Positions 23,564 to 31,317 of a DNA stretch of 64,000 nt are shown piece by piece. Source of the DNA: an uncultured Pseudomonadales bacterium (lineage in GTDB: Bacteria; Pseudomonadota; Gammaproteobacteria; Pseudomonadales; Pseudohongiellaceae); assembly GCA_947259995.1 (NCBI GenBank), contig CAMYOK010000006.1, positions 1 to 64,000 of the forward strand, written 5' to 3'. The notes under the pieces are model-generated. The model was given only the letters and a program-made list of their open reading frames with translations, did not search any database and was not told the DNA's origin. A program made the translations under genes and the position numbers. How positions within the stretch are numbered: position 1 is the stretch's first letter; each line of letters starts with the position of its first letter.

Positions 23564-25077
23564 CCCCCAGACTCCAACACCATGGCGCCGCCAACGGCGT
23601 CACCGGCAGCTGCCACCGCTACATCGCTAGCGATGCGTTGCACCTGCTCATTGACTGCGGCCTGTTCCAAGGCCAAGAGGCTAAAAACGGTCAAACAATC
23701 GACTTTGACCTCTCCCAAGTACGCGCCCTGATCGTCACCCACGTGCACATCGATCACATCGGCCGGCTGCCGTATCTGTTAGCTGCAGGCTTCAAAGGGC
23801 CAATCCTTTGCTCTTATCCCTCTGCCAAGCTTTTACCTTTGGTGATTGAGGATGCCTTCAAGATTGGTTTCACCCGTGATGAAAAACTCGTAAAACAGTT
23901 TTTACGTAAAGTACAAAAACAACTGATGCCGTTGGCCTATAAGCAATGGTATCCCTTACTCGATTCCCCCACGTTAAAACTTCGCGTACGCCTGCAACGC
24001 GCTGGGCATATTCTTGGCTCGGCCTATGTTGAGATTGACCATCAATCACGGGCATCGAGTGATGATGAGTGGGTTGAGCATCGCACGGTGTTCTCAGGCG
24101 ACCTGGGAGCCCCGCATGCACCTTTATTGCCTGCGCCAGTATCACCGGAGCGGGCAGACACTTTGGTGATTGAGAGCACCTATGGCAACCGTGTGCATGA
24201 GGATAGAACTACACGGCGTTTGCGCTTGAAAGCATTAGTGGAAAAAGCCTTGCATGATGGGGGCAGTGTGTTGATTCCGGCTTTTAGTATTGGTAGGACT
24301 CAGGAGCTTTTGTATGAGTTTGAGTCTATCTGCCATGAGTTGGAATTATCGCGGGCAGGCCCGCTCCCACAAGGCCCGCTCCCACATGGCACACTTTTTA
24401 AGGAAGGGGCTGTATTTGAAGGTATCACCATCATTGTCGATTCTCCCCTGGCTGCTAAGTTCACCAAGGTCTATCGGGAGCTCAAGCCTTTCTGGGACGA
24501 GGAGGCATTGGAGCGGGTGAAGTCGGGCCGGCATCCTTTGAGTTTTGAGAATGTGTTAACTGTTGATTCTCATGATGATCATTTGCGGCTTGTGCGGCAT
24601 TTGGCTGAAACGAAACGGCCCGCGATTGTGATTGCGGCCAGTGGCATGGCGGCTGGTGGGCGGATTGTGAATTATTTGAAGGCGATGTTGGGCGAGCCTG
24701 TTCATAATGTTTTGTTTGTGGGGTATCAGGTGCCGGGGACGCCGGGGTTTGAGATTCTTAAGTCTCGGGTGGGGAGTAGTGAGGGGCAATCGCGGGCAGG
24801 CCCGCTCCCACAAGGCAAGCTCCCACATGGGGCACAGGTCGAGTTGGATGGCACATCTTATCCTATTAGGGCTGGGGTTGAGATGGTTGGGGGGTATTCT
24901 GCTCATGCTGATCAGGCGGATTTGTTGGCGTTTGTTCGGGGGATGGAGCAGTGGCCTAATGAGATTCGGATTGTGCACGGGAGTGATTCGGGGCGTGCGG
25001 GGTTGCAACGGGCGTTGCAAGAGATGGCGGTAAAAGCGGCGAGGGAGTTTGAGATAACACTCCCTCGCCGAGTTTAG
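23560..25077 (+). CDS. Beta-CASP metallo-hydrolase (RNase-like) with two REP-derived inserts
   Basis: This is a metallo-beta-lactamase fold protein of the Ysh1/CPSF73-like group. It has HHGAANGVTGSCH near the N-terminus, the zinc motif HVHIDH (61-66), a later GDLGAPHAPLLP segment, and beta-CASP elements including ESTYGNRVHE, PAFSIGRTQELLYEF, ASGMAAGGRIVNYL and GYSAHADQADLLAF. Such proteins usually process RNA. Two stretches of 14 residues, SRAGPLPQGPLPHG (264-277) and SRAGPLPQGKLPHG (411-424), are direct translations of REP sequence and have no counterpart in the family. Both are 42 bases long, so the frame is kept. It starts with GTG overlapping the APS-kinase stop and ends four bases from a convergent gene. 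Confidence 0.85.
   Translation: MTPRLQHHGAANGVTGSCHRYIASDALHLLIDCGLFQGQEAKNGQTIDFDLSQVRALIVTHVHIDHIGRLPYLLAAGFKGPILCSYPSAKLLPLVIEDAFKIGFTRDEKLVKQFLRKVQKQLMPLAYKQWYPLLDSPTLKLRVRLQRAGHILGSAYVEIDHQSRASSDDEWVEHRTVFSGDLGAPHAPLLPAPVSPERADTLVIESTYGNRVHEDRTTRRLRLKALVEKALHDGGSVLIPAFSIGRTQELLYEFESICHELELSRAGPLPQGPLPHGTLFKEGAVFEGITIIVDSPLAAKFTKVYRELKPFWDEEALERVKSGRHPLSFENVLTVDSHDDHLRLVRHLAETKRPAIVIAASGMAAGGRIVNYLKAMLGEPVHNVLFVGYQVPGTPGFEILKSRVGSSEGQSRAGPLPQGKLPHGAQVELDGTSYPIRAGVEMVGGYSAHADQADLLAFVRGMEQWPNEIRIVHGSDSGRAGLQRALQEMAVKAAREFEITLPRRV
24348..24390. repeat. In-frame REP cassette 1 within the beta-CASP gene
   Basis: A full minus-oriented REP arm (24348-24371) is followed by a 15-base partial copy (AGGCCCGCTCCCACA, 24372-24386). 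The codons 24349-24390 encode SRAGPLPQGPLPHG, an insertion of exactly 14 codons. The site is between a PAFSIGRTQELLYEF-containing region and the TIIVDSPLAAKF strand, probably a surface loop. Confidence 0.9.
24789..24831. repeat. In-frame REP cassette 2 within the beta-CASP gene
   Basis: The same structure recurs: a full minus-oriented REP arm (24789-24812) followed by AGGCAAGCTCCCACA (24813-24827). Codons 24790-24831 encode SRAGPLPQGKLPHG, identical to cassette 1 except Lys for Pro. The shared arm-plus-partial-arm layout indicates duplication or insertion of the same cassette, not two unrelated events. Confidence 0.9.
25037..25070. terminator. Bidirectional hairpin inside the end of the beta-CASP gene
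   Basis: CGGCGAGGGAGT and ACTCCCTCGCCG form a perfect 12-base stem with a 10-base loop. The hairpin is entirely inside the last codons of the beta-CASP gene. It also lies just beyond the stop codon of the convergent minus-strand gene, so it can serve both. There is no long T-run. Confidence 0.6.
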
Positions 25078-25080
25078 AGT

Positions 25081-27516
25081 TTATAGACTGTAGAGGACTT
25101 GCACGCCATCGATGCTAAGAATTTCGTAATCGATTTTGCCATCGCCGTTTTTGTCTGACGCACGGAAAGCGATGCCATCGGCGTTCTTACTGGCATTGTA
25201 ATCGACAGTGTCTACTGTGCTATGGGGCGTGACAAAAAAGCTAGGCTTAAAGCTGCCCACGCCAGGGATTATGACGATGCCAGTGCTCTTATCGGTGCTT
25301 ACCTCGATGCCGGCATCGGCAACGGTGGTGTAGAACGCAGGGTCTAAGACTACTGGTAAGATCTTCTGCGTGACACCGTTGTCGCAAGTCATCTCAAAGG
25401 CATAGCTTGCAGCGTTCAAGGCACCACTAGCTGGGGTAAAACTCACGGACGTGCATTCGCTGCTGGCTGCGACATTTTGCAGTGGGAAGGTCCCCGAGAA
25501 ACGTTCGTTATTGGGCAAGCCAATGCTGAAGTTGCTACCCACAACATAATCAAGAGTATATCCGGCACCTTCGATCGCCTGGGTGAACACTGTGTTGTTA
25601 GCCGGTGCGCCGCCAATCTCAATTGCGATGCCGTCTTTCACGGCTATTTTCTGCCCGTTCGGAAGTGTGCTTTCGCCTTCAGAGAGTAAGTCCGATGCCA
25701 CACGTACCGTGCCAAGTAGCCCTGCAAAAACCGCATCGCCTGCGGTTAGATTGATGAACATGGAGTTAGGCACTAGTTCGGCAGTCGTAGCAGTGGTCGC
25801 GCTTAAGTCGTTGCCACCGATCTCGAGGGCAGCGGCATCAACGCCTGCGTCAACACTAATGACAAGCGTTGCAGCTAGCACACCTCCCAGGACCGTTCCT
25901 GCGCCTAAAGTACCACTAAGCCCCTTGCCAGTCCCCCCTCCAGTAATACGAACTGTGCTTGATGTCTTCTCGCTGTTATCGGTATTGCCACCTGCGATCA
26001 CAGGGCTAGCCTCTAGCACAGTGTTTTTTACGGTGGGGGAGGTGTCAGCCAAGGCTAGTATGCTAGCGAGTTCGCTAAGGTCACTAGTTTTCGTGATTCC
26101 ATTAGGAAGCGTTGCAACATATACGGAGCCGGCTTTGGTGCCCAGCGCTTTCAATTGATCGGTAAACGTTTGTGTCAGGTCACCAGTGCTGCTAAGGGTT
26201 TCTTGCATTAGCTGCGATGTTACATCGACAAGGCCGCTCACTCTGGAGCGTGAAATACCCTCTTCTAACACTGACGTCACATGGCTAGCAGTTGCAGTGG
26301 CCAGAGTGGATATTTGGGTTTTTTGGCTCGTTGTTAGCGTGCTTGCAGAAGGCGGTAATGCACCGACCACCTTGGCGATATTGGCCACGGCACTAATGCT
26401 TGCAGTGACAGGAGTAACACCGTCGCCGCTACTGCTAATATTTGCCGATGTGATTTTAGCTAATGCAGTGTTAACGACTGCAATGGCGTCTAAGGCGGCA
26501 TCAGTTTGCAGGTTACCGGACTTCAGCTCTTTCTCTGTATTGCTGAGCAAAGTCACTGCATTGGTCATGGCGGCATATAAAGCCGTTTTGGTTGCAGTGG
26601 GGACTTCACCACTGCTAGGAAGGCTAATGTTGGCGATTTCATTGCTTAGGCTATTGGTGTCTGCACTAATATCAAAGATGTTTACTTTAAACTGGCCCGT
26701 CACGCTATAGGCGGAGGGGAAGTCTACTGATAGCTCACTACTGCTTAGCTCAAACGCAGTAGCGCTCTGAATGTCATTGCCTGTGGCTGTCCCAGAGACA
26801 ACCTGTGGCAATGCTACAAACGATGACTGCGTAGTGCCAAATTGCAGAGTGGGGTTGCCTGCAGCAGTAGTAGAGGTCTGCTGAACCGCTATGCGATAGG
26901 TATAAGAGGCTGTTTGATTGAAAGCGTTTAATATTTTGGTTTCGAAGCTGTCATTGGTGGCGCTTTTTATACGCTCAATCAAGGTGGCTGCGTTAAAACT
27001 GATCTTGCCACCGCTCACAGCGATTGGACCGCTTGCTTGATCATTGCCGACTTTAATTAGCAGTTGAAAGACATTCACGCTGTCACGGCCTAATAAATAC
27101 AAACCGTTTGGGTTGCTGGCCGCTGGAATACTGCCTGTGACAGTGCCGCCACTTACGCTTAACACTAGGGTTTCGATTTTTGCTTCTAGTCTACTGGAGT
27201 TGGCATCGTCGTCTATGGTGATGCCTACACGAAAGTGGTAATCACCATCAGCAACAGCGTTGGGCACTAGCGTGAAGTCGAAGCTTGGAATGCCGAAGCC
27301 ATCGGTCGCGGGCAGGTCAGTGAACGTGCCCACGAGGCCAGCCTCTGAAATACTTTGAGTTTGTGTGGCAGCACTAGTGCCGCTGCCAGCAGTGACTGAA
27401 AACTCGTTATTTTGCAGGGTAAAGGTTTGTGCTTGAACAGCCCCTGCAGCCAGCAAAATTATGCCGGCGAGGGCGGATTTGAGCAGTGAGACAAAGCCTT
27501 GTCGGTGCATTTGCAT
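25081..27516 (-). CDS. Secreted paralogue 1 of a three-member family, unknown function
   Basis: No known family is recognised. The 811 residues start with a signal peptide ending VQA-QTFTLQ (about 29). An N-terminal beta-rich domain follows (GTFTDLPATDGFGIPSFDF, VGITIDDDANSSRLEAKIE, NDQASGPIAVSGGKISFNA). A long Ala/Ser/Thr-rich helical middle region (about 290-500) comes next. The C-terminal domain has LPNGQKIAVKDG, NNERFSGTF, a conserved Cys pair and FKPSFFVTP, ending in the calcium-loop-like DKNGDGKIDYE (788-798). Two similar genes lie upstream on the same strand. Secretion and proximity to wecA and the EPS operon suggest a matrix or surface role, which is an inference. Confidence 0.75.
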   Translation of the reverse strand: MQMHRQGFVSLLKSALAGIILLAAGAVQAQTFTLQNNEFSVTAGSGTSAATQTQSISEAGLVGTFTDLPATDGFGIPSFDFTLVPNAVADGDYHFRVGITIDDDANSSRLEAKIETLVLSVSGGTVTGSIPAASNPNGLYLLGRDSVNVFQLLIKVGNDQASGPIAVSGGKISFNAATLIERIKSATNDSFETKILNAFNQTASYTYRIAVQQTSTTAAGNPTLQFGTTQSSFVALPQVVSGTATGNDIQSATAFELSSSELSVDFPSAYSVTGQFKVNIFDISADTNSLSNEIANISLPSSGEVPTATKTALYAAMTNAVTLLSNTEKELKSGNLQTDAALDAIAVVNTALAKITSANISSSGDGVTPVTASISAVANIAKVVGALPPSASTLTTSQKTQISTLATATASHVTSVLEEGISRSRVSGLVDVTSQLMQETLSSTGDLTQTFTDQLKALGTKAGSVYVATLPNGITKTSDLSELASILALADTSPTVKNTVLEASPVIAGGNTDNSEKTSSTVRITGGGTGKGLSGTLGAGTVLGGVLAATLVISVDAGVDAAALEIGGNDLSATTATTAELVPNSMFINLTAGDAVFAGLLGTVRVASDLLSEGESTLPNGQKIAVKDGIAIEIGGAPANNTVFTQAIEGAGYTLDYVVGSNFSIGLPNNERFSGTFPLQNVAASSECTSVSFTPASGALNAASYAFEMTCDNGVTQKILPVVLDPAFYTTVADAGIEVSTDKSTGIVIIPGVGSFKPSFFVTPHSTVDTVDYNASKNADGIAFRASDKNGDGKIDYEILSIDGVQVLYSL

Positions 27517-27621
27517 TTCGTATCCTCAGTTATCTTCTGGGTTAATAAATGCAGACTATTTAAACACAAAACCAAGGCTATGACTCACAAGGTTTGTGGG
27601 GGTGTGACACAGTGCGCGCTA

Positions 27622-30063
27622 TCACAGGCCATACATTAACTGAACTCCCGTCGCACTAATAATCTCGTAGTCGGTTTTGCCGTCGCCGTTAGCGTCGATT
27701 GCGCGAACGGCGATGCCTTCAGCTGTTTTATTCGCATTCAAATAAGTTGTATCGGCTAATGTTGGAGGGGTTACAAAGTAGCTGGGGCGCACATTGCCGA
27801 CGCCTTTGATACTGATGACCCCTGTATTGCGGTTAGTGCTTAAATCAAAGCCAGCATTCGCAACAGTGTCAAAGAATGCTGTGTTATCCGGGTAAGGAGT
27901 GATTTTTTGCACGGCTCCGCCACTACAGACCATTTCGAAAACATAATCAATACTTAGTGGGCTCCCAGTAGGGGCGTTGAAAGTAACCGAGTCGCATTCG
28001 GTGCTTGCGCTGCCAAGATCATCAAAGGCAAATACACCGGAAAAACGTTCGTTGTTCTCTAAGTTTAGTTTGGCCAAGGTCAAGTCGTTTCCAGCTTGGC
28101 TAAAGCCTGCTGAGGTTACGGCATTTTCAAATGCGTTTAAATTTAGTGGCGCCGCACTGAACTCAATGCCTTCACTAGCGTTGACGTAGAATAGTTCGCC
28201 GTTAGGAAGGGTATAAATGCCATCATTAAAAATATCTGAAACTAGTCGAATACTCCCAAATGTTGCAGAAAAATTACTCTCATTAAATTTCGCGATGTAA
28301 ACGCTGCTGGGATTTCTAGCTAGGACTAATGTGTTTTCCGTGGCAGCGTGCAGTTGACCATTGCTAGATGCTGCTAGTAATTGAACGTCGGCCAATACGG
28401 CGTCTCTTAAATGTTCAGTATTCACTTGTACCGAAGCTTTAGAGCTGTCGAATGCTGCTATGTTAGCGTTAATTATATTGCTGTCATTGCTATTGTTAAA
28501 TGTAATCTTTGCGATGGATGAGTCTACACCAACAGCCGTTGCTGTAGGTGTTCCCGTCATAAGAGCACGAATCGCATCAATGGATTCAAGGTTTGTTGAG
28601 TCTCCACGAATACTCTCAGGTAAAGTGGGCAAAATAGTGGTAACTGCAGTGGTCGCAAGAGCCTTCAATTGAGTCTGTAATGCTTCTTTCACTTCGCCTG
28701 TCGCATCGGCAGAGTTTTGTAAAAGTTTAGATGTTGCCTCTACTAGTTTTAACACCTCTGAGCGTGGTGTATTAGAAGTGATCAAGTTAGTTGCACTAGT
28801 GACTGTTGACGCGACGACTGCGTCGATCTCTGCTTTTTGATCTGCATTTAGGGGGGTTGTCGATTTAGCCAGTGCTCCAAGGACTCCAGCAATATTGCTA
28901 ACAGCATTTGCACTTTCAGTGGTGCTGACGCTATCGCCACCGTCGAGCTTTCTGGCAGCGCCTGCTTTAGTTAGCGCTTTGTTTACTGAAGTGAGGGCCG
29001 TTAGGGCATTTGTTGTGGCCTCTGGTGAGCCGCCATTTTCTAAATCGGTTAGGGTACTAGTCAGTAGAGTATTAGAAGAGTTTACCGCGTCATTCACTTG
29101 GCTAACGACTTCAGTTGTTACCGCTCCCTCAGTGGGGATTACAATTGCGTCTGCTGCATTCCCTACAGAGTCTGCAGTTGCTGTTGTGCCCCCAGTGGTC
29201 CCCCCGGTAGTTCCTCCACCAGTAGACCCAGAAGAGATAAAGACCACGTTAAACTTACCAGTCACGGTCGGCGCAGATGTAAATCCACTGGCTAATTCAT
29301 TCGAATTTAGTATGAATGCCGAGTTGGGGGGCACGTTACCGACGCCGATGCTTACTTTAGGCAATGCAGTAAAGGCAGGTTGTGTAGTCCCGAAGTCGAG
29401 CGTGTTGCTTAGATTGCTAGTTTGTTGGACGGCAATGCGATAAGTATAAGTAGCAGGCTGATCAAACTCTTTTAAGATATAGGTATCAAATGCTGTAGTG
29501 GTTGAACTGCGGATTCGGTCGATGAGGCTAGAGGCATTAAAGCTAACTGTGCCACCGCTGACTGTAATTGGGCCAGAAGCTTGATCATTAGCGACACTTA
29601 GTGCTATTTGCAGAGTATTTCCACCATCACGGCCAAGCACTCGCAAACCGTTTGGGTTGGACGCCACTGGGATTGTGCCAGTGATAGTAGAGCCGGCCAC
29701 AGTTAAGGTGAGTTTTTCTATTTTCGCTTCCATGCGGCGGTCATTAGCATCGTCGTCTATAGTAACGGCAACGCGGAAATCGTAACTGCCATCGGGCACG
29801 GCATTCGGGACGATCGTGAAGTTAAAATTCGGAATGCCTACACCATTGGTAGAAGGGACATCAATAAAAGTGCCTACCTCCCCAGCAGACGAGATTGTTT
29901 GCGTTTGGGAAGAAAACGTTGTGCCGCTGCCACCTGTAATCTGCAGTTGATTGTTTTGCAGAGTAAATGTTTGTGCTGCGGCGAGGGAACTAAGGCTCGT
30001 AACCCATAATGCTAGTGCTGATCTAGTCAGTAGGCGAGAGCGGCGATTTTTCGATTTAATCAT
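27622..30063 (-). CDS. Secreted paralogue 2 of a three-member family, unknown function
   Basis: This 813-residue protein has the same plan as its neighbours. It has a basic N-terminus and signal peptide ending LAAA-QTFTLQ, the domain with GTFIDVPSTNGVGIPNFNF and VTIDDDANDRRMEAKIE, and a low-complexity TGGGTTGGTTGG linker near residue 275. The helical Ala/Thr-rich middle and the C-terminal NNERFSGVF, Cys pair and VRPSYFVTP follow, with the calcium-loop-like DANGDGKTDYE at 790-800. It is closest to paralogue 1 in its N-terminal domain. AAGG stands eight bases before the ATG. The tight 42-base gap to wecA upstream suggests they can be co-transcribed. Confidence 0.75.
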   Translation of the reverse strand: MIKSKNRRSRLLTRSALALWVTSLSSLAAAQTFTLQNNQLQITGGSGTTFSSQTQTISSAGEVGTFIDVPSTNGVGIPNFNFTIVPNAVPDGSYDFRVAVTIDDDANDRRMEAKIEKLTLTVAGSTITGTIPVASNPNGLRVLGRDGGNTLQIALSVANDQASGPITVSGGTVSFNASSLIDRIRSSTTTAFDTYILKEFDQPATYTYRIAVQQTSNLSNTLDFGTTQPAFTALPKVSIGVGNVPPNSAFILNSNELASGFTSAPTVTGKFNVVFISSGSTGGGTTGGTTGGTTATADSVGNAADAIVIPTEGAVTTEVVSQVNDAVNSSNTLLTSTLTDLENGGSPEATTNALTALTSVNKALTKAGAARKLDGGDSVSTTESANAVSNIAGVLGALAKSTTPLNADQKAEIDAVVASTVTSATNLITSNTPRSEVLKLVEATSKLLQNSADATGEVKEALQTQLKALATTAVTTILPTLPESIRGDSTNLESIDAIRALMTGTPTATAVGVDSSIAKITFNNSNDSNIINANIAAFDSSKASVQVNTEHLRDAVLADVQLLAASSNGQLHAATENTLVLARNPSSVYIAKFNESNFSATFGSIRLVSDIFNDGIYTLPNGELFYVNASEGIEFSAAPLNLNAFENAVTSAGFSQAGNDLTLAKLNLENNERFSGVFAFDDLGSASTECDSVTFNAPTGSPLSIDYVFEMVCSGGAVQKITPYPDNTAFFDTVANAGFDLSTNRNTGVISIKGVGNVRPSYFVTPPTLADTTYLNANKTAEGIAVRAIDANGDGKTDYEIISATGVQLMYGL

Positions 30064-30105
30064 TCTTCTTACCTTAATCCTTAAAAGTGGGCAAATACCA
30101 AATAA

Positions 30106-31161
30106 TTAGTTGGCTTGAACGTTATTAATAGGAGTGGTTGTATCGAGTTTATAAAATTTATTCCAAGCCATGTAAACACAGAACAGACTCATAAACCCAA
30201 TAAACATTATGAATTCGCTAGCCTGATAGAAGTAACCAACAAGCCCAATAGTGCCTGTGATGATGCTAACGGTATAAAGTCCAATAACTGTTTGCTCATG
30301 GCTGAAGCCAGCAGCGATCAAACGGTGGTGCACATGGTCATTGCCGGCAGAAAAAGGGTTGACGCCTCGCAAAGGGCGTTTGATCAATAAGCTGACTGTA
30401 TCGATCAATGGAACCGCTAGGAACCATAAAGCATAGACCGGTGCCATCATAGCATCGGGGCCTTGTGTTGCCTCAATGATAATCCAGGTGAGGATAAAGC
30501 CTAACAAGGTGCTGCCAGCATCTCCCAAGTAAACCATCGCGCAACGTTTCCAGGGCAAGCGGAAATTCAAAACAAGGAAGGCTAGCAAAGCGCAAATCAA
30601 GAGGGTGTTGAATTGCAGCATGGCCACATGGCCTGACGAGAATGCCACAATGCTGATAAACAATAATGAGAAGAGCACTAAGCCACCAGAAAGCCCATCG
30701 ATGCCATCGCTCATGTTTACAGCGTTAATCACGCCTACAGTGGCAAAGATGGTTAAAGGGATCGCAAGAATGCCAATCTCCACAGGGCCAAAGGCCAAAA
30801 TATTGCCTAGCGAGAGCAACTGATTGCCCGCGACGGCTGCCATTAACCAAGCCGCGAAGCCGTGCGCACCCATGCGCACAGACACCTTCAACTGGCGGGC
30901 ATCATCAAACACGCCAATGAAAAGTACGAGCCCTGAAATGGCGAGCATAGTGCTATATTGAATAAAGACGGTGGGCGTGAATAAGCTCATGCAGAGGATG
31001 CCCACGTAGATACCCACGCCGCCAATAAGCGGAGTAGGGGTCTTGTGTATTTTTCTGCCACCTGGAATATCAATCAAGCCCACTTTACTTGCCACAGGTT
31101 TCAGGGCAAACAATGAGATCGCTGTGATGATAAAGGTGCTGAAAAGACTGATGAAGCTCAT
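30106..31161 (-). CDS. wecA: Undecaprenyl-phosphate sugar-1-phosphate transferase (WecA/TagO-like)
   Basis: This polytopic enzyme of 351 residues transfers a sugar 1-phosphate, typically GlcNAc-1-P, from a UDP-sugar to undecaprenyl phosphate and so starts a lipid-linked glycan. Family motifs are DIPGGRKIHKTPTPLIGG (31-48), NAVNMSDGIDGLSGG (146-160), a YLGDAGSTLLGF motif and the NPFSAGNDHVHHRL loop with catalytic-site histidines. About ten transmembrane helices alternate with these. No other initiating transferase was found in the EPS operon, so this is the best candidate to begin its repeat unit. It lies between paralogues 2 and 3 of the secreted family, on the same strand. Confidence 0.92.
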   Translation of the reverse strand: MSFISLFSTFIITAISLFALKPVASKVGLIDIPGGRKIHKTPTPLIGGVGIYVGILCMSLFTPTVFIQYSTMLAISGLVLFIGVFDDARQLKVSVRMGAHGFAAWLMAAVAGNQLLSLGNILAFGPVEIGILAIPLTIFATVGVINAVNMSDGIDGLSGGLVLFSLLFISIVAFSSGHVAMLQFNTLLICALLAFLVLNFRLPWKRCAMVYLGDAGSTLLGFILTWIIIEATQGPDAMMAPVYALWFLAVPLIDTVSLLIKRPLRGVNPFSAGNDHVHHRLIAAGFSHEQTVIGLYTVSIITGTIGLVGYFYQASEFIMFIGFMSLFCVYMAWNKFYKLDTTTPINNVQAN

Positions 31162-31279
31162 AATACCACTCTGTTTTTTTTCATTAGCGATTTGCGTCGA
31201 GCAAAAAGCGCTAGCCGAACTTCTTTGCAGATTCGAATACAGGTTGATTTGAACTGGGTTATCTAAAGACTGCTTAAAC

Positions 31280-31308
31280 TAAATGGGGCTACAGTGCAGC
31301 CCCATTTA
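31280..31308 (-). terminator. Hairpin terminator after secreted paralogue 3
   Basis: TAAATGGGGCT and AGCCCCATTTA form a perfect 11-base stem with a 7-base loop, 10 bases past the stop codon of the minus-strand gene. The T-run that follows is short. It would separate paralogue 3 from wecA at least partly. Confidence 0.65.
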
Positions 31309-31317
31309 CTTCATGAA

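Noticed and set aside
25583..26710. Two Ala/Ser/Val-rich frames antisense to secreted paralogue 1
   Set aside because: They mirror the Ala/Thr/Ser-rich helical region of the paralogue. Similar mirror frames occur opposite paralogues 2 and 3.
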